A DNA stretch of 64,000 bases from the NCBI GenBank assembly GCA_029783825.1, contig JAREIK010012286.1:1-64000 (forward strand). Direction: 5' to 3'. The notes below the pieces were generated by a model, which was not told the DNA's origin, did no database searches, and was given only the letters and a program-made list of their open reading frames with translations. Origin of the DNA: Sapria himalayana. Lineage: Eukaryota > Streptophyta > Magnoliopsida > Malpighiales > Rafflesiaceae. The translations under genes and the position numbers were made by a program. Of this stretch, positions 1 to 12,299 are shown piece by piece. Each line of letters opens with the position of its first letter. The first letter of the stretch is position 1.

Positions 1-250
1 GACTTATAGACATTCAAATAGATAGTCATATAAACAAATAGATCGATAGATAGATAATTAGATATATAGATATTGAGATAAATTTACTATTAGATAGACA
101 GATAGACTGATATATAGATAGATAGATAGATAGATAGATAGTTTGAAAGATAGATTGATAGAAAGCTAATAAATAGATAGACATACTAATATAAAATAGA
201 TAGATAGATAGAGAGATACATAAATATGTAGATAGACAAATAGATAGAAT
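1..250. repeat. GATA/GACA tetranucleotide array, block 1
   Basis: Degenerate GATA repeats with GACA, GATT and AAATA variants run from the window edge up to the CACTA terminus at 251. The plus-strand phase and composition match the block that resumes at 15099, so this is the left flank of the site where element A inserted. Confidence 0.95.
248..250. repeat. Target-site duplication of CACTA element A, left copy (AAT)
   Basis: AAT immediately precedes the CACTACAAG terminus and is repeated at 15096-15098, directly after the TAGTG terminus. A 3-bp duplication is the hallmark of CACTA insertion. The flanking DNA is GATA repeat on both sides. Confidence 0.85.
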
Positions 251-400
251 CACTACAAGAAAAATTCATTTTAGCGAGAGATCAATCCCTAGCTAAATTG
301 CAATGGATTAGCTTGGGAATAACAATGGATTAATGTTTTTTTTTAAAAAAAATAGCAACGGATTAGCTTGAAGCATACATTCTCCTCGTAAAATCATAAA
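251..400 (+). repeat. 5' terminal inverted repeat and subterminal repeats of element A
   Basis: The terminal CACTACAAGAAAAA is followed by TCCCTAGCTAA, GCAATGGATTAGCTTGGGA and GCAACGGATTAGCTTG. These are degenerate direct and inverted copies of motifs that also fill 14680-15090 and the ends of blocks B and C. Such clusters are the expected binding sites for the element's DNA-binding protein. Confidence 0.8.
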
Positions 401-1323
401 AAAATTATATTATAAATAAATAATTTAAAAAATATTCAAATACAAAAAACAATTATTTATATTAATAAGGACTAAATTAACTATTTTTATGATGTATTAA
501 TTTTTTATTAAATTATACAAAAAAAATTTCTAAAATTTTAAACATAAAAATTTGTATTAAAGTACCATTAAATATTAAATTCAATAAGTATAATAATTTT
601 TTTCTTTATTTTTAAAATTAAATTAACATATATTAAAATTTCTATTAATATAAATATAAATTAATTCATTATATAATAAAATAGGAAATATTTTATAAAT
701 TATCTGAATTGAAATAAACTAGTAAAATTAATATTATTATAAGTAAAAAAATAGTATTTTTATAAAAAACTTTTAAATAAATAAATAATACAATATTTGA
801 AAATCTTGAAATATAATATAAATATAATTTTTTTAATAAAGTTAAAAGAAAATAAATTAATATTTATAAATAAATACATAGATGTTTGCTTTTAAAAAAA
901 TTTATATGAATTAAACAAATAAGTAATATTTTGACTATTAGCTTTTAACATTAATTTTTTATTAAAATGATAAATATGGCTTAAATATTTTTTAATATAC
1001 AAGATATAAATTTTTATATATTTTTTAACATTAATAGTATTTTATATATTTTTAACATTAATAGTATTTAATAATTCTTAGGCGAGTGACTAGAGGCAAA
1101 TCATCTTTTCATTTATGTCTTATTAAATGGAGTTTATTAATTTTGTACCTATTTGATTTTTTTATAAGGCTAATCATTTTTTTTTATTGTTTATATATTT
1201 ATTGTTTATATTAATATTATAAAAAAAAATTTAAGGTGTTTATTTTTCATTTGTGCCTTGCAACATGCACATTAATTTTGTTCGAAAAATTTTTTATAGC
1301 GAATACAATTAATTAGTCTTTTG

Positions 1324-1371
<48 letters not shown>

Positions 1372-2190
1372 TATTTATTATGTTATATATAATTAAAAAT
1401 ATACAAAAATTGATTATCTTCTTCGACATCGATTATCTTCTTCAACACCGAAGCTTAAGTGACACGAACCTCCGCAGAAGGACATCCATCCCTCGACACT
1501 GATGCTTCAACATATATTCGATTTAAAGGTTTAAGTTTTAATTTTTATTTGATTTGAGGTACGTTTTATACATTTATTCTTCATAGATTAACTTGATTAA
1601 ACTTAAGTTTTAATGTTTCTGAAATTCTTCTCTTTTACTCACTATGGTGTTATTGGATCGTGTATATATACTTAATCATATACATACTTCATGTGTTTGT
1701 GATATAATGCGTTGTCATTGTGTAGATTTTGATGGTGCATAGTAGGTATGCCGAATTAAAAAATTTTTCAATATAAATAACTACATACTGTATACAAAAA
1801 TAGTATAAATAAATATAAGGTTTCTTAAAATAAGTGTGTTTTAAGATAACTATATATATAACTATAAAAAAGTATACATAAACTATATAACATAATTATA
1901 TCTATAATTTTTTTATTACCATATGTGTGAAATGAAAAAATTGTTATGCATTGTTTGGGCATGTTGGTATTAAGTGGGTGAACTTCTTTATCATGGTTTG
2001 GGTGATTTTGATGCTATAGTTTGCTGGAATCTTTTTTTTATGGTTATAAATATTTCTATTTAAAACTTCAATTATTCATGACCCATTGCTAATGTTTTTG
2101 TTCACGGGTGTTCTTGAGTGAGGAGCACGAAAAAAAATACATATGTTCTTGATTTATTATCTTTATTGCATGAAGAGCACAAAAAGATGA
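401..2190. other. AT-rich 5' internal region of element A, no gene seen
   Basis: This is very AT-rich sequence with no convincing coding region. A tandem copy of about 31 bp containing TTTTTAACATTAATAGTATTT lies near 1020-1075, and a pure AT run lies at about 1326-1363. The stretch 1415-1505 is noticeably less AT-rich, with two similar GATTATCTTCTTC(G/A)ACA segments, and may be leader or exon sequence. I cannot assign it. Confidence 0.5.
1326..1363. repeat. (AT)n microsatellite
   Basis: About 38 bp of nearly perfect alternating A and T within the 5' region of element A. Confidence 0.9.
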
Positions 2191-2194
2191 TTCT

Positions 2195-2234
2195 AATAAT
2201 TATTCTAAAAAATAAATTTTTTAGAATAATTATT
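2195..2234. repeat. Perfect 18-bp inverted repeat with 4-nt loop
   Basis: The left arm AATAATTATTCTAAAAAA (2195-2212) and right arm TTTTTTAGAATAATTATT (2217-2234) are exact reverse complements around a TAAA loop. It is a cruciform or RNA-hairpin candidate. It lacks terminal duplications that would mark it as a separate MITE. Confidence 0.75.
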
Positions 2235-3737
2235 CAAAAACAAATAGGTTTAATCTGTATTTTGCTATTATATGAATGATAAAATGAAAGTGTGTGTATG
2301 ATCATAGTTTGTGATATTTATGGTAAGTTTTTTAGTAGTGTATATTTTGATAATGTAAGTTTTTTGTTGTGTTCGTTTATTTTATGGTTGTGTGTATATT
2401 TGTTTAATAATTTTTGCATTATAAAAATTACTATGTGCTATGCATTTAACATCATTTTTGAAAAATCCAAAAAAGCCATTTTGGTTAATCTATTAATAAT
2501 TTTGGTAGTGTGTATGTGCGCGCTTGTGTGTAAAAAATAATGTGAATATATATATATATATATTTTCTATTTATTAAATCAACTCTATTAAGTATAGTTT
2601 GGGAAAATGAAAAATAATTTTGTGATTTAATTCAAAATTATCATATTTAATTAACTGGTTTGCTATTTGAGCTATAATATTTTTCAAATTGGTTTGAAAC
2701 ACATTGATGGTTATCTTTTGATAATCTTTTGAGATTGGAAGGCATATCAATTGAATATTCATGCCTTTGCTTGCTCTATTGATATTTTGTTGTTAGGTAA
2801 CCAAACTTTTTGATTGATTATACTTGTCATAGAGAAAATATTATCATTAAAGTAGACCATAATTAGTCTTTCAAGACCTTAGTTTCTCCAATAGAGATGA
2901 TTTTTAGAACATATATTACCAACCTCAAGACAATTTACCTTGTAAAAAAATGTATGTTGATGTTGTATCATGGTTGATGTGCGAGATACATATATTACTA
3001 TGCTCTATCAAATCAAGGAAGTTGTCAACAATGGAAAATCAACCACTCAAACATATGCTCTAACAAATGGATTCCTATATGTTGCAAGTTAATACTCATC
3101 TATTATTAATCTTGCACAATTGGTAATTAATCTACCCTTTATACTCTATTTGCAATTAGATACTCATCTATTAGTAAGCTTTCTCAATTGAACTATAATC
3201 TATATTTTTATCTTTGATTAATGAGAAAGTATAATGGCATATACTATAGACCATGTTAAAGATAACGAATAGAAAAATATTATCTCATCTATAAATGAGC
3301 ATTCTCATTTGAAAGTAGATTCTCATTTGTGGTAGTAGTAGTACAAGAAGAAGAAGTAGAAAAAGATGAAGAAAAAGTAGTAAGAGAATGATAAAAAGTT
3401 TAAGATGATGAAAAAATTAGAGTAGCCTTATAGCTCTTAAGTAGCAATTACATACATTACAAGAAATCCTAATCATTCTAATCTTCAAATAGAAAAAAAT
3501 ATTAGGCTTGCATATTATGCATTAATACCACTAAAAGGTAGGAATATTGCTCTGAGAAGTATTTTCTTAAATTAGTTCAATTTTAAAATTTTATTAAATA
3601 TATTTTCTTGTCAATGAAAGTACTATTCTTTATAATTTGTTGCATCCAAAAATAGCACTAACTTTTATCTAACTTGGCAAAAAAAAGGAATTCCACAACA
3701 CTATTAATAATAATAATACTTAATATTTTCATCCTTA

Positions 3738-3776
<39 letters not shown>

Positions 3777-5637
3777 ATGAATAAATATGTTATGGAATCC
3801 AAAAAAAATATCTATGATTTGGGTTATATTTTAGTACCTATTTTCGGATACTAATAATTATCCCAATATAATTAAAAAAAACATTATGCATAAACTTTTT
3901 TCAGCATACTCAGTATGCAAAAATGAGTTAATGCATATGTTTATGCATACAAAGTATTTATGAACTCCATATGCATATGTTTTTGTTTACGAAATAATGA
4001 GTTTCTACATACACTCATATGCATAGTTGAGTATATGCATTCCGTATGAAAAATGAAGCTAATTATCAGTATATGAATTTGGAAGACCTAAATCATAAAT
4101 ATTTTGGATTTGGGTCCCCAAATGTTATATTAAAATTAAAAATTGTAAAAAAATATAATTATTTTCATGTCGGTTCACCTTAACATTTTTTCATATAATA
4201 TTATAACTTTTATCCACTTTTATTGCACCAAAATGCACCAGCTTTGTTTATCTCACATAAGTTTTTAAAAAATTTAAATCTAAATAATAGTTTCAGAAAT
4301 AAAAAATCAATTTTTGATTCCCATAGAGTTTACCAAAATATACTTCTTCAAAGAAAAATGATAGGTTAAAACCCAAGGCTTACACCTATTTAATGATGCC
4401 ACCAACCATCCAACTAGTATCTTTTTAGAAATCTTGGATTTAAAGATCTGTATCATTATAATGCAAGTAGGATTTGATTATTTTAAGTGTTTAGAATTAT
4501 AAGTATTTGTGTAACTATAAGTATACCCACATTAAACTATATTTATAATTACATTTATAATAACATACAATATAATATTTAACTATATGTGTATAACTAT
4601 GTATAAATATTTCTATAACTATATATAAATATTTGTATAATTATAATACTCTACATCATTAAATATAACTATATTTATAACTATGTATACATATATGTAA
4701 ATCTATATATTTATTGATAACTTTATATATTTGTGTATAACTATTTGTATGAATATATTTATATATAAATATATTTAAATATATAAAATATTAATAGCTA
4801 TATATACTATATGTATAATAACATATAACTATAAATAATTCTATCTTACTATATGTTTAACTATAAAAACTTTATACATAATATATAAATATATAATTAA
4901 TAACATGTATTTAATATGCATTTTTATATTAGTATAAAAGATATATTTTAACATTTCCATACCTATATATAACTATATATAATATATGAAATTATATGAA
5001 AAATAAATATACATACATATAAATATAAGTTTAACTATATGTGTAACTATATGTATAACCACATGTAACTATATTTATAATTATATGTTTAAAAACATAC
5101 AACATAATGTTTAACTAAATGTGTATGACAATATATATATATATATTTGTATAACTATAAAAACTATATAAAAATAAATATAACTTTATTTTTAATTATC
5201 TAAACATATGTATCCATATATGTAAATCTATATAATTGTTTATAACATTGTATACATTTATTTATATACATATAACTACGTGTATGCATATATCTATATA
5301 TAATTATATGTTAAACTAGATGTAACTATTTATAACTACATTTACTATATGTATCCTAACATATAATTATATATGGGATAATACTATTTTGTTGCACCAA
5401 CTTGAAATAAAATGGCTAAATTTATAATATCAATAATATGTAAGCACATAGCATGAGAGTCTCCGTTGATCAGGCTCATATATGGTATAATACAAATAAG
5501 GGTCGTACTCTTACCTAATCCCAGCCCTTGGGCCTTAGGCTTAAATATGAACTTATGTATAACAAAAAATGTAATATTTGATAGGGTTGTACTGAAGAAC
5601 TTATATTTTTTTTAATATTACATTCTAACACTACACT
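2235..5637. other. AT-rich 5' internal region of element A, no supported gene
   Basis: I see no supportable gene. The stretch 3890-4050 holds many overlapping TATGCATA-type palindromes. A degenerate AACTATATGTATAACTA repeat fills about 4480-5370, and similar AT-rich degenerate repeats occur in element C at 50860-51400. The short ORF at 2292-2540 is T-rich and low in complexity, so I do not treat it as a gene. Confidence 0.5.
3741..3770. repeat. (AC)n microsatellite
   Basis: About 15 perfect AC dinucleotide units at 3741-3770 inside element A. Confidence 0.9.
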
Positions 5638-5940
5638 CTCTATGTGTCTCTCTCTCCCTCTATAATTCTTTATGTTTTCTCTTCCTTTTTCTTTATGTGT
5701 CACACATCTCATGTTATTTTTTTCTGGCTCTTCTTTCTTGCTGTCTCTCTCTCCTCTCTCCCCTCCCTCTCTTCTCTCTCTCTCTCTCTCTCCCTCTCTC
5801 TCTTTCCCTCTCTCCCCTCTCCCTTTCACCTTTTCTCTCCCACTCTCTCTCCCTCCGTTTCTCTCCCTCTCTCTCTCTCCCCCCATCTCTCGATTTCTCT
5901 ACCCATCTCTCTCCCCACCTTATATATCTCTCCTCTCCTC
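5638..5940 (+). repeat. Pyrimidine (CT)-rich tract upstream of the transposase gene
   Basis: About 300 bp is almost entirely C and T on the plus strand, made of CTCTCT and CCCTCTC runs. It lies roughly 300-600 bp upstream of the transposase ATG at 6225. CT-rich tracts are common in plant promoters and 5' leaders, so a regulatory role is possible. A simple-sequence expansion is equally possible. It opens several Ser/Leu/Pro ORFs on the plus strand and Arg/Glu ORFs on the minus strand, and these are composition artefacts. Confidence 0.8.
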
Positions 5941-6224
5941 CTTCAAACATTAAATGTATTTTTTTTGCTTTCATTTCTTGTGCATTATTGTACTTTGCAC
6001 CCTTTATCTAGTATATCTATGATATCTTTTAATCTTTATCATGCTAAAAATTACATTATCTATTAATGTAGATTGTGCAAACGGCTTACCTCTATATTCA
6101 CGATATTTAAATTTTATTATAATCTATAAGTAATTTTATTTTATTCTTTGTATATTTTGAAGTGATAGAATGTTTTATTTATATTAATAATTGAGCATTA
6201 TATATGTAAATAAAATAGGGCAAA

Positions 6225-9200
6225 ATGAGCTCAGATCATCAGTGGATGTACAAAAGGGTTATTAATGGATTTTTGAAAAAAGATTTTTTGATTGGACTTG
6301 AAACTTTCATCAATTTTGCAAGTAGACAATCGAGATTGAAGGATGGAAAAAAAATTAAGTATCCATGTAATCATAAAAAGTGTCAGAATATCCCTTTTCG
6401 TGATGCAAACACTATAAAATATCATTTTGCAAAATATGGCTTTCTTCCAAATTATTTTGTTTGGATTTATCATGGGGAAAGTACAAAGGCTTTGAATATT
6501 AACCAAAATGAGGGTATTGAATCGTTTGCTTGTGGTGAAGAATCATCAAACACATACCATAGAATGATCATGGAAGCTGCTGGTTCTAACTTCAATATAG
6601 ATTACATGGATGAACTACCTAATCCTGAAGCTCAAAATATTTATGAAATGCTTAAAGCTCCAGATAAAGAGTTGTGGCCTAGTTGTAAAAAACATTCGCA
6701 ATTGTCACTTATGGGTTGATAAATGAGCATTAAGTTAGAAAATTATATATCTGAGAAATTATTTGATCAGGTGACAGAACTGATGAAGGAGATTGTTCTG
6801 GATAATAATTTGATCACTAACTTTTACAACACTAAGAAGTTACTACGAGGAATCGATCAACCAGTGGACAAAATTGATTGTTATTTAAATGGATGCATGT
6901 TATAATGGGGCGGTGATAGTGATTTAATTAGCTGTAAGTTTTGTGGCCATCCTAGATTTAGGAAGGCACCTCGTGCTATAGAAATGCTAAAAAAATTGAA
7001 GGTTGTCTTTAAGAAGATGGATTTTTTTATTAATCTCTCGATTACAGAGACTATATGCATCAAATGCTATAGCAAATGATATGTGGTGGAATTACGAGCA
7101 TGAGGTTGAAGAAGGGGTAATGTGTCATCCATCAGATTCACTTGCTTGGATGCATTTTAATTATATACATCAAGATTTTGCAGTAGAAAGTCGAAATGTG
7201 AGATTGGATCTCTGCACTGATGGATTTCAGCCATTTGGGCAATCTGGACAATATTATTCAATATGGCCAGTGATAGTGACGCCTTATAACTTGCCTCCGT
7301 GGTTGTGTACGAAGAAGCAATATATATTTTTGTCAATATTGGTTCATGGGCCAAAAAATCCAAAAGAAATGCTGGATATTTTTTTACAGTCTTTTATTGC
7401 AGAGTTAAATCATTTATGGGATGTTGGCGTTAATACATATGATATCTCAAAGAAGCAAAATTTCATTATGTGGACAGCCCTTATGTGGATGATAAATGAC
7501 TTTCCTGCATATTCAATGTTGTCATGCTGGAGTATTGCAGGATGATTCGCATGACCGTATTGCATGACAAATTCTGATGCATTTACCCTCAAATTTAGTG
7601 GTAAATAGTCATGGTTTGATTACTAATATAAGTTTCTACCTACGAATCATCCATTTCGAAGAAATAGAACTGCATTTCGAAGAAATAAAACTATGATGAT
7701 AATTGCACCAGCTATTCGTTCAGGAGATGATATTATTATAGAAATTCATAGTTTGGGTTTGAAGAAGATAACTTAAAAGGATGCTACTAGATGTAATGGA
7801 CCAATAGGCAAATTATTTGGCTGGAGAAAACATAGTATATTTTGGGACTAGCCTTATTGGAAGTCCAATTTAATTCATCATAACTTAGATGTAATGCATA
7901 TTGAAAAAGATGTTTTTGACAATATTTTCAATACTGTCCTTAATGTAGATGGAAAAACAAAAAATACTTTAAAATCAAGACAAGAGCTGAATTATTAATG
8001 TCGACGGCCTGAATTGAAATTGAATGAGCAAACAAGAAAATTCTCTAAACTTTTCTATACACTTGATAATAAGGCAAGACAGATATTGTGTGAATGGGTT
8101 AAAAATTTGAAATTCCCTAATGGATATCTATCAAATATGGGTAGATGCATGGATATAAAGAATCTTAAGTTATTTGAAAAAAAAGTCATGACAGTCATGT
8201 ATTTATGTAGATTAATACCAATTGCATTCCATGAATTACTTCGACAAAGTGTTTGGAAGGTCCTTATAGGACTAAGTTTGTTTTTCAAACATCTAACTGC
8301 AACCACAATCAAAATAGATGACATGGTGAGGCTGGAGAATGACATTCTACTTATTATTTGTAAGCTAGAACGGATATTCCCATCGAGTTTTTTTTGACTC
8401 AATGGAGCATTTGCTAGTCTCTTTGGCATATGAAGCAAGGAATGTTGGGCCAGTGCAATTCAGGTGGATGTATCCTTTCAAGATGTAAATACATATAATT
8501 TTCTGTGTTTTATTATTTCGTACTTTAAGTAATATTGTAATTTAATCAAATTGAAACCTAACATTGTTGTTGTAGGTATCTTCGTAAGTTGAAATTGAAT
8601 GTTAGAAACAAGGCAAAAGTTGAAGGTTCAATTTGCAATGCATATTTAGTAGAAGAAGCATCATCATTTTGTTCTTATTATTTTGATGATCATGTCAATA
8701 CAAAGAATTGAAATGTGCCTTGGAATTATGAAGGTCATGTGATGGTAGAAGATGATTATGTGGACAAACTATCTATCTTCAAGTACCCTAGAAGAGCATT
8801 TGGAAGAGTAATGAAAAGATGTATGATAGATTAAGAGTACAAAGCAACCAGGAGCTACGTTTTACTTAATTGTGAGGATGTTGTACTATACATTGAGTAT
8901 GTATACACAAAATGGTTGCAGGTTAAATCATAGTTTAATTTTATCTTTAATAGGAATTATGAAAAATTGATATACATTTTTTTTCTCTTTTTATATTTGT
9001 GCAGTATTTATATTGAGTAGTTAAAATATAGGCAACCATCAATTTCCAGCAATGATGTCGATTATATGATAGAAAATGAATTTGAAAATTAGTTCAAAAA
9101 TTATGTGAGAATTATTAAGTTTTAAAATTTGATTTATTTAATTTATTTTTATCTTTTATTTGTTAATATCAATTTTTTTAATTAATGTCACAGGTAATTG

Positions 9201-9923
9201 ATCCTTCAAATGGATATTCAAATTTTTTATTCAGAATCTAAGTAAAGGCCCATTTTGATATGTGACAACCTATCCTGGGTATTTTGTTAATCGATATAAA
9301 TTTCACATAATCAGACACGGTTATTCTAAAATAACAATGAATAGTGGTGTATGCATTAAAGGCATAGGATATAGTGCAGATGAGATTGATTATTATGGTC
9401 AACTTAAAGAAGTTATTGAGTTAGAGTATCCTGGACTCAAAAAAATAGGATTGTATTATTTAAGTGTGAGTGGTTTGATCCTACACCAAATGTGGGCACA
9501 ATGATTCAATCGGATTATAAGCTAGTGGATGTTAACCATAAACATAGATATAATCGAAATGAGTAATTTATTATGGCAGTTCAAGCCGCTCAAGTATATT
9601 ATTATACATATCTGAGTTTATCTCGTGAAAAGAAAGATTGGTCGGTGATTTGCAAGATCAAAGCACGATCAAAATTTGAAGTATCACCATTGCAACAAAG
9701 AAGTGCAAACATAGAAATTTCACCAGCATTCCAAAAAGTTGACATAAATAATATTGAGCCTTTGATTGTAGATGAAGATCTAGAAAATTTATGTGACTCA
9801 AATGGTGGCACAATAGAAATTGAAGATGATCAATTTCTATCTGAAGATGAGTTTGAACTTCTTTTGAAATCATACAAAATATCAGAATATCCATTGGAGG
9901 ATGACAGTGATGCCGATAATTAA
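6225..9923 (+). pseudogene. TNP2-type CACTA transposase (element A), broken
   Basis: Encodes the DDE-type transposase that cuts and joins CACTA element ends. Domains are readable in order. A transposase-associated domain lies at 6225-6560 (WMYKR at the start, CNHKKCQN, later HGEST). The TNP2 core lies at 6723-8480, with NGCML, the zinc-like CKFCGHPRF, NVRLDLCTDGFQPFG, YNLPPWLC, LMWMINDFPAYSMLS and NLDVMHIEK. A DUF4218 region lies at 8400-8935 and a DUF4216 region at about 9004-9923 (NSGVCIKG, YYGQL, AVQAAQVYY). Likely introns include about 8485-8574 and one between about 9120 and 9190. Damage includes two stops at 6717-6722, TAA at 6903-6905 where element C has Tyr, a frameshift near 7020-7030, several stops at 7543-7990 and a frameshift near 8390 in a T run. 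The start is the ATG aligned with the one in element C. The locus is not functional. Confidence 0.9.
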
Positions 9924-10061
9924 ATTGTTATAATTTTATCATAAATTTAAACTGTCAAAGACATTTTATTTTTTTTGAAATATATCAGTGTGTTTTATTC
10001 GAAAATGCTGCTTGTTCATTAAAATTCTATTTTTTGTTATTTGTTTTATTTTGTTCTATAG

Positions 10062-11867
10062 ATGGCGCCTAAAGGACATGGTCATGGTGGAGCTGGACGT
10101 GGACATAGAAATGAACCATATTAAACTGGTATGTTACATAATGTTCCAGAATCAGTACTATCTCATAGCCACCATCTCTATTTCTATCACCATTGCCATC
10201 ATTGAGACATCTACTGGCACCTTTATCAGATGTAAGCCCACCACCGATTGTGCTTCCTGCTCACACTTTTGATCCATCTCAATTTTCTACACCACAATTT
10301 ACACTGATTGTTCCCCCATTTACAATACCAGCGACATCATCAAATGTTGTGCCTTCTTCTGATGTCAATTCAAAGTTAGAAATTGATATTGTGGATGAGA
10401 GGTAAAAGAAAAATATAAAAATGATTTGAAAAAAAAAATTTGATGTTACTATCTGTGGTTTTTTTTATATTTTTATGATTTGTTTGTTTTCTATGTTATT
10501 TATTTATTTGTACAGTTTTATTCCATCTCACAATTTTTCACTATAATTACAAAGGCTTTCAAGAAAATGGCTGATGCCAAAGCTTTCTCCTGGAATAAAG
10601 TTTTTCAATTGACAAATGAGTCATATTTTAATGATTTTCAGGTAAAAAAACAAAACAAAAGAATTTAAAATTTTTTATCTAATTACTTAACTTTTATGTT
10701 GGTTATTATTAATGCAGTAAATAATTATGATCTTGTTGTTAATATAAATTCTTTTGTCATTTTTTTATAGAATCAGTGCACATGGCCACCCAAATTTGAT
10801 GGAAAGATAAAGTCATTATGGGAGATCAAAACAGCTCAATGGTATTTTGATTTTGTTCATAAATTAAAAAAAATTAAAGAAAGGCCTGATTTTATATCCG
10901 AGGAAGATTGGCCCATGTGGCTTAATTATTGGGAGGAGCCAGATGTGAAGAAAAAATCAGATATTGCTAGCAAAAATCGACGAAATGAGGTTGCCGGACT
11001 AGGTACAAAAATCTGTCGACACACAGGAGGTTCAAAGTCGAGAATTGAGCAAGCTCGAGATTTGGTACAAATTTAAAATTTTAAACATATCTATATTTTG
11101 TGTTATCTTAATAGTACAATATATATAATCTCTGCATGGTTTTAATAATTTTGTTAAATTTTTTTATCATTTGTTTTTTTATGAATTAATAAAAACATAT
11201 TCTAGGTTGGAGAATTGGGTCGATATCCAAATTTCTATGAGATTTTCAGGAAGATGCATGTGGAGAAAGTGGATGGTCAGTATGTTGACAACAAGTCTCA
11301 GATGATTGCAGTAAGAAATTATTATATTAATTAGACTTTATAAAACTACGGTACATTATAAAAATTATTTTGAATGCAAAATTTTTATTTTATTTTTTGT
11401 AAATCTAGAATAGTTTCATCTCCATTTTATCTCAGGATCTAATGGAGGAACACGTGATAGTTGCTCATCAGCAAGTTGAGGGTTCTATAAATCTTCAACC
11501 AATTGACTATAATCCAATTTATTTGGAGACAATAGGAGGTCGAAAGAAGTAGCGAGTGTACGGAATCAGCTCTAATGGAGTGGCATTTTGTTGTAGCAAT
11601 CATGATTCTCATTCATCTGTCTTAGCAATGGTGGATGAGGTGATCAAACAACAAGCACAGGAAACAAATGAATGTATTGTAGATATAGAGACTGAACTGA
11701 AAAAGAAGGATGAGCATATAACTAATTTGATGGAAGAAATGCAAGAAATTAAAGATATTAAAAAAGCAATGCAATAGCAGATGTCCTATATGGAGTCACA
11801 GTTAGCGGCATTGGTATATCATATAGCATTTCGAGATCCAGCTGTGAATCCTCGCAGGAAAGGCTAG
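10062..11867 (+). pseudogene. Second CACTA gene, Transposase_24 (TNPA-like) family, broken
   Basis: Plant CACTA elements carry a second gene whose product binds subterminal repeats. Here the ATG at 10062 opens a Gly/His-rich N-terminus (APKGHGHGGAGRGH). Exon-like segments follow, separated by AT-rich introns. The first covers NESYFNDFQ and then CTWPPKFDGKI, EDWPMWLNYWEEP and RRNEVAGLGTKICRHTGGSK. Later ones are GELGRYPNFYEIFRKMH and DLMEEHVIVAHQQVEG. A C-terminal coiled coil rich in E, K and Q (about 11640-11775) closes the gene. Stops occur at the 11551-11553 TAG and at 11775-11777, yet homology continues past the latter (MSYMESQLAAL) to a TAG at 11865-11867. It lies about 140 bp downstream of the transposase gene on the same strand, which is standard CACTA layout. 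Family assignment rests on the central Trp-rich and Gly-rich block and on gene order. Confidence 0.75.
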
Positions 11868-12299
11868 CATTTCCTACAAATAATGATGATGATTGAGCAT
11901 GAGAATTATTTATGAATTGTTATTTATTTTTGTCTATGTGTAGTAAATAATTATGATATTTTGTTGCAAGTATCAATTTTTTTTATTCTGGTTTTGTTCT
12001 TTGCTTTTTTGATTAACCAAATTATGAATCTTTGTAGGACACATTATCTGAGAGAAAAGAAAAAATCCTAATTCAAAGCATTCTGATGTTTCCACGGTCC
12101 TTCCAATGCATGGGTCCCATATTTACCGATTTCAGCTTTATAAAAAAGAGGGCTAGCTTATATTATCGTTATTTTTCTAAAAACATTATATTTTTGCACT
12201 CTTTTTATCTCTAACCATAATTGCTGGACATCTTTGGATTTTTGGTGAAGCTGTATGAGAATAAACTTTAATTTGTGTTTGTTCATGTCTATAATAGGT
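11868..12299. other. Spacer between second gene and GC-rich duplication
   Basis: This is AT-rich 3' untranslated and intergenic sequence of element A. No coding signal, repeat or terminator-like feature stands out. Confidence 0.5.

Noticed and set aside
2292..2540. Plus-strand ORF with hydrophobic, Cys-rich sequence
   Set aside because: It is T-rich and low in complexity inside transposon 5' DNA, with no family match that I recognise.
5515..6066. Overlapping Ser/Leu/Pro (plus) and Arg/Glu (minus) ORFs
   Set aside because: They are direct translations of the CT-rich tract, with several frames open at once because of composition.
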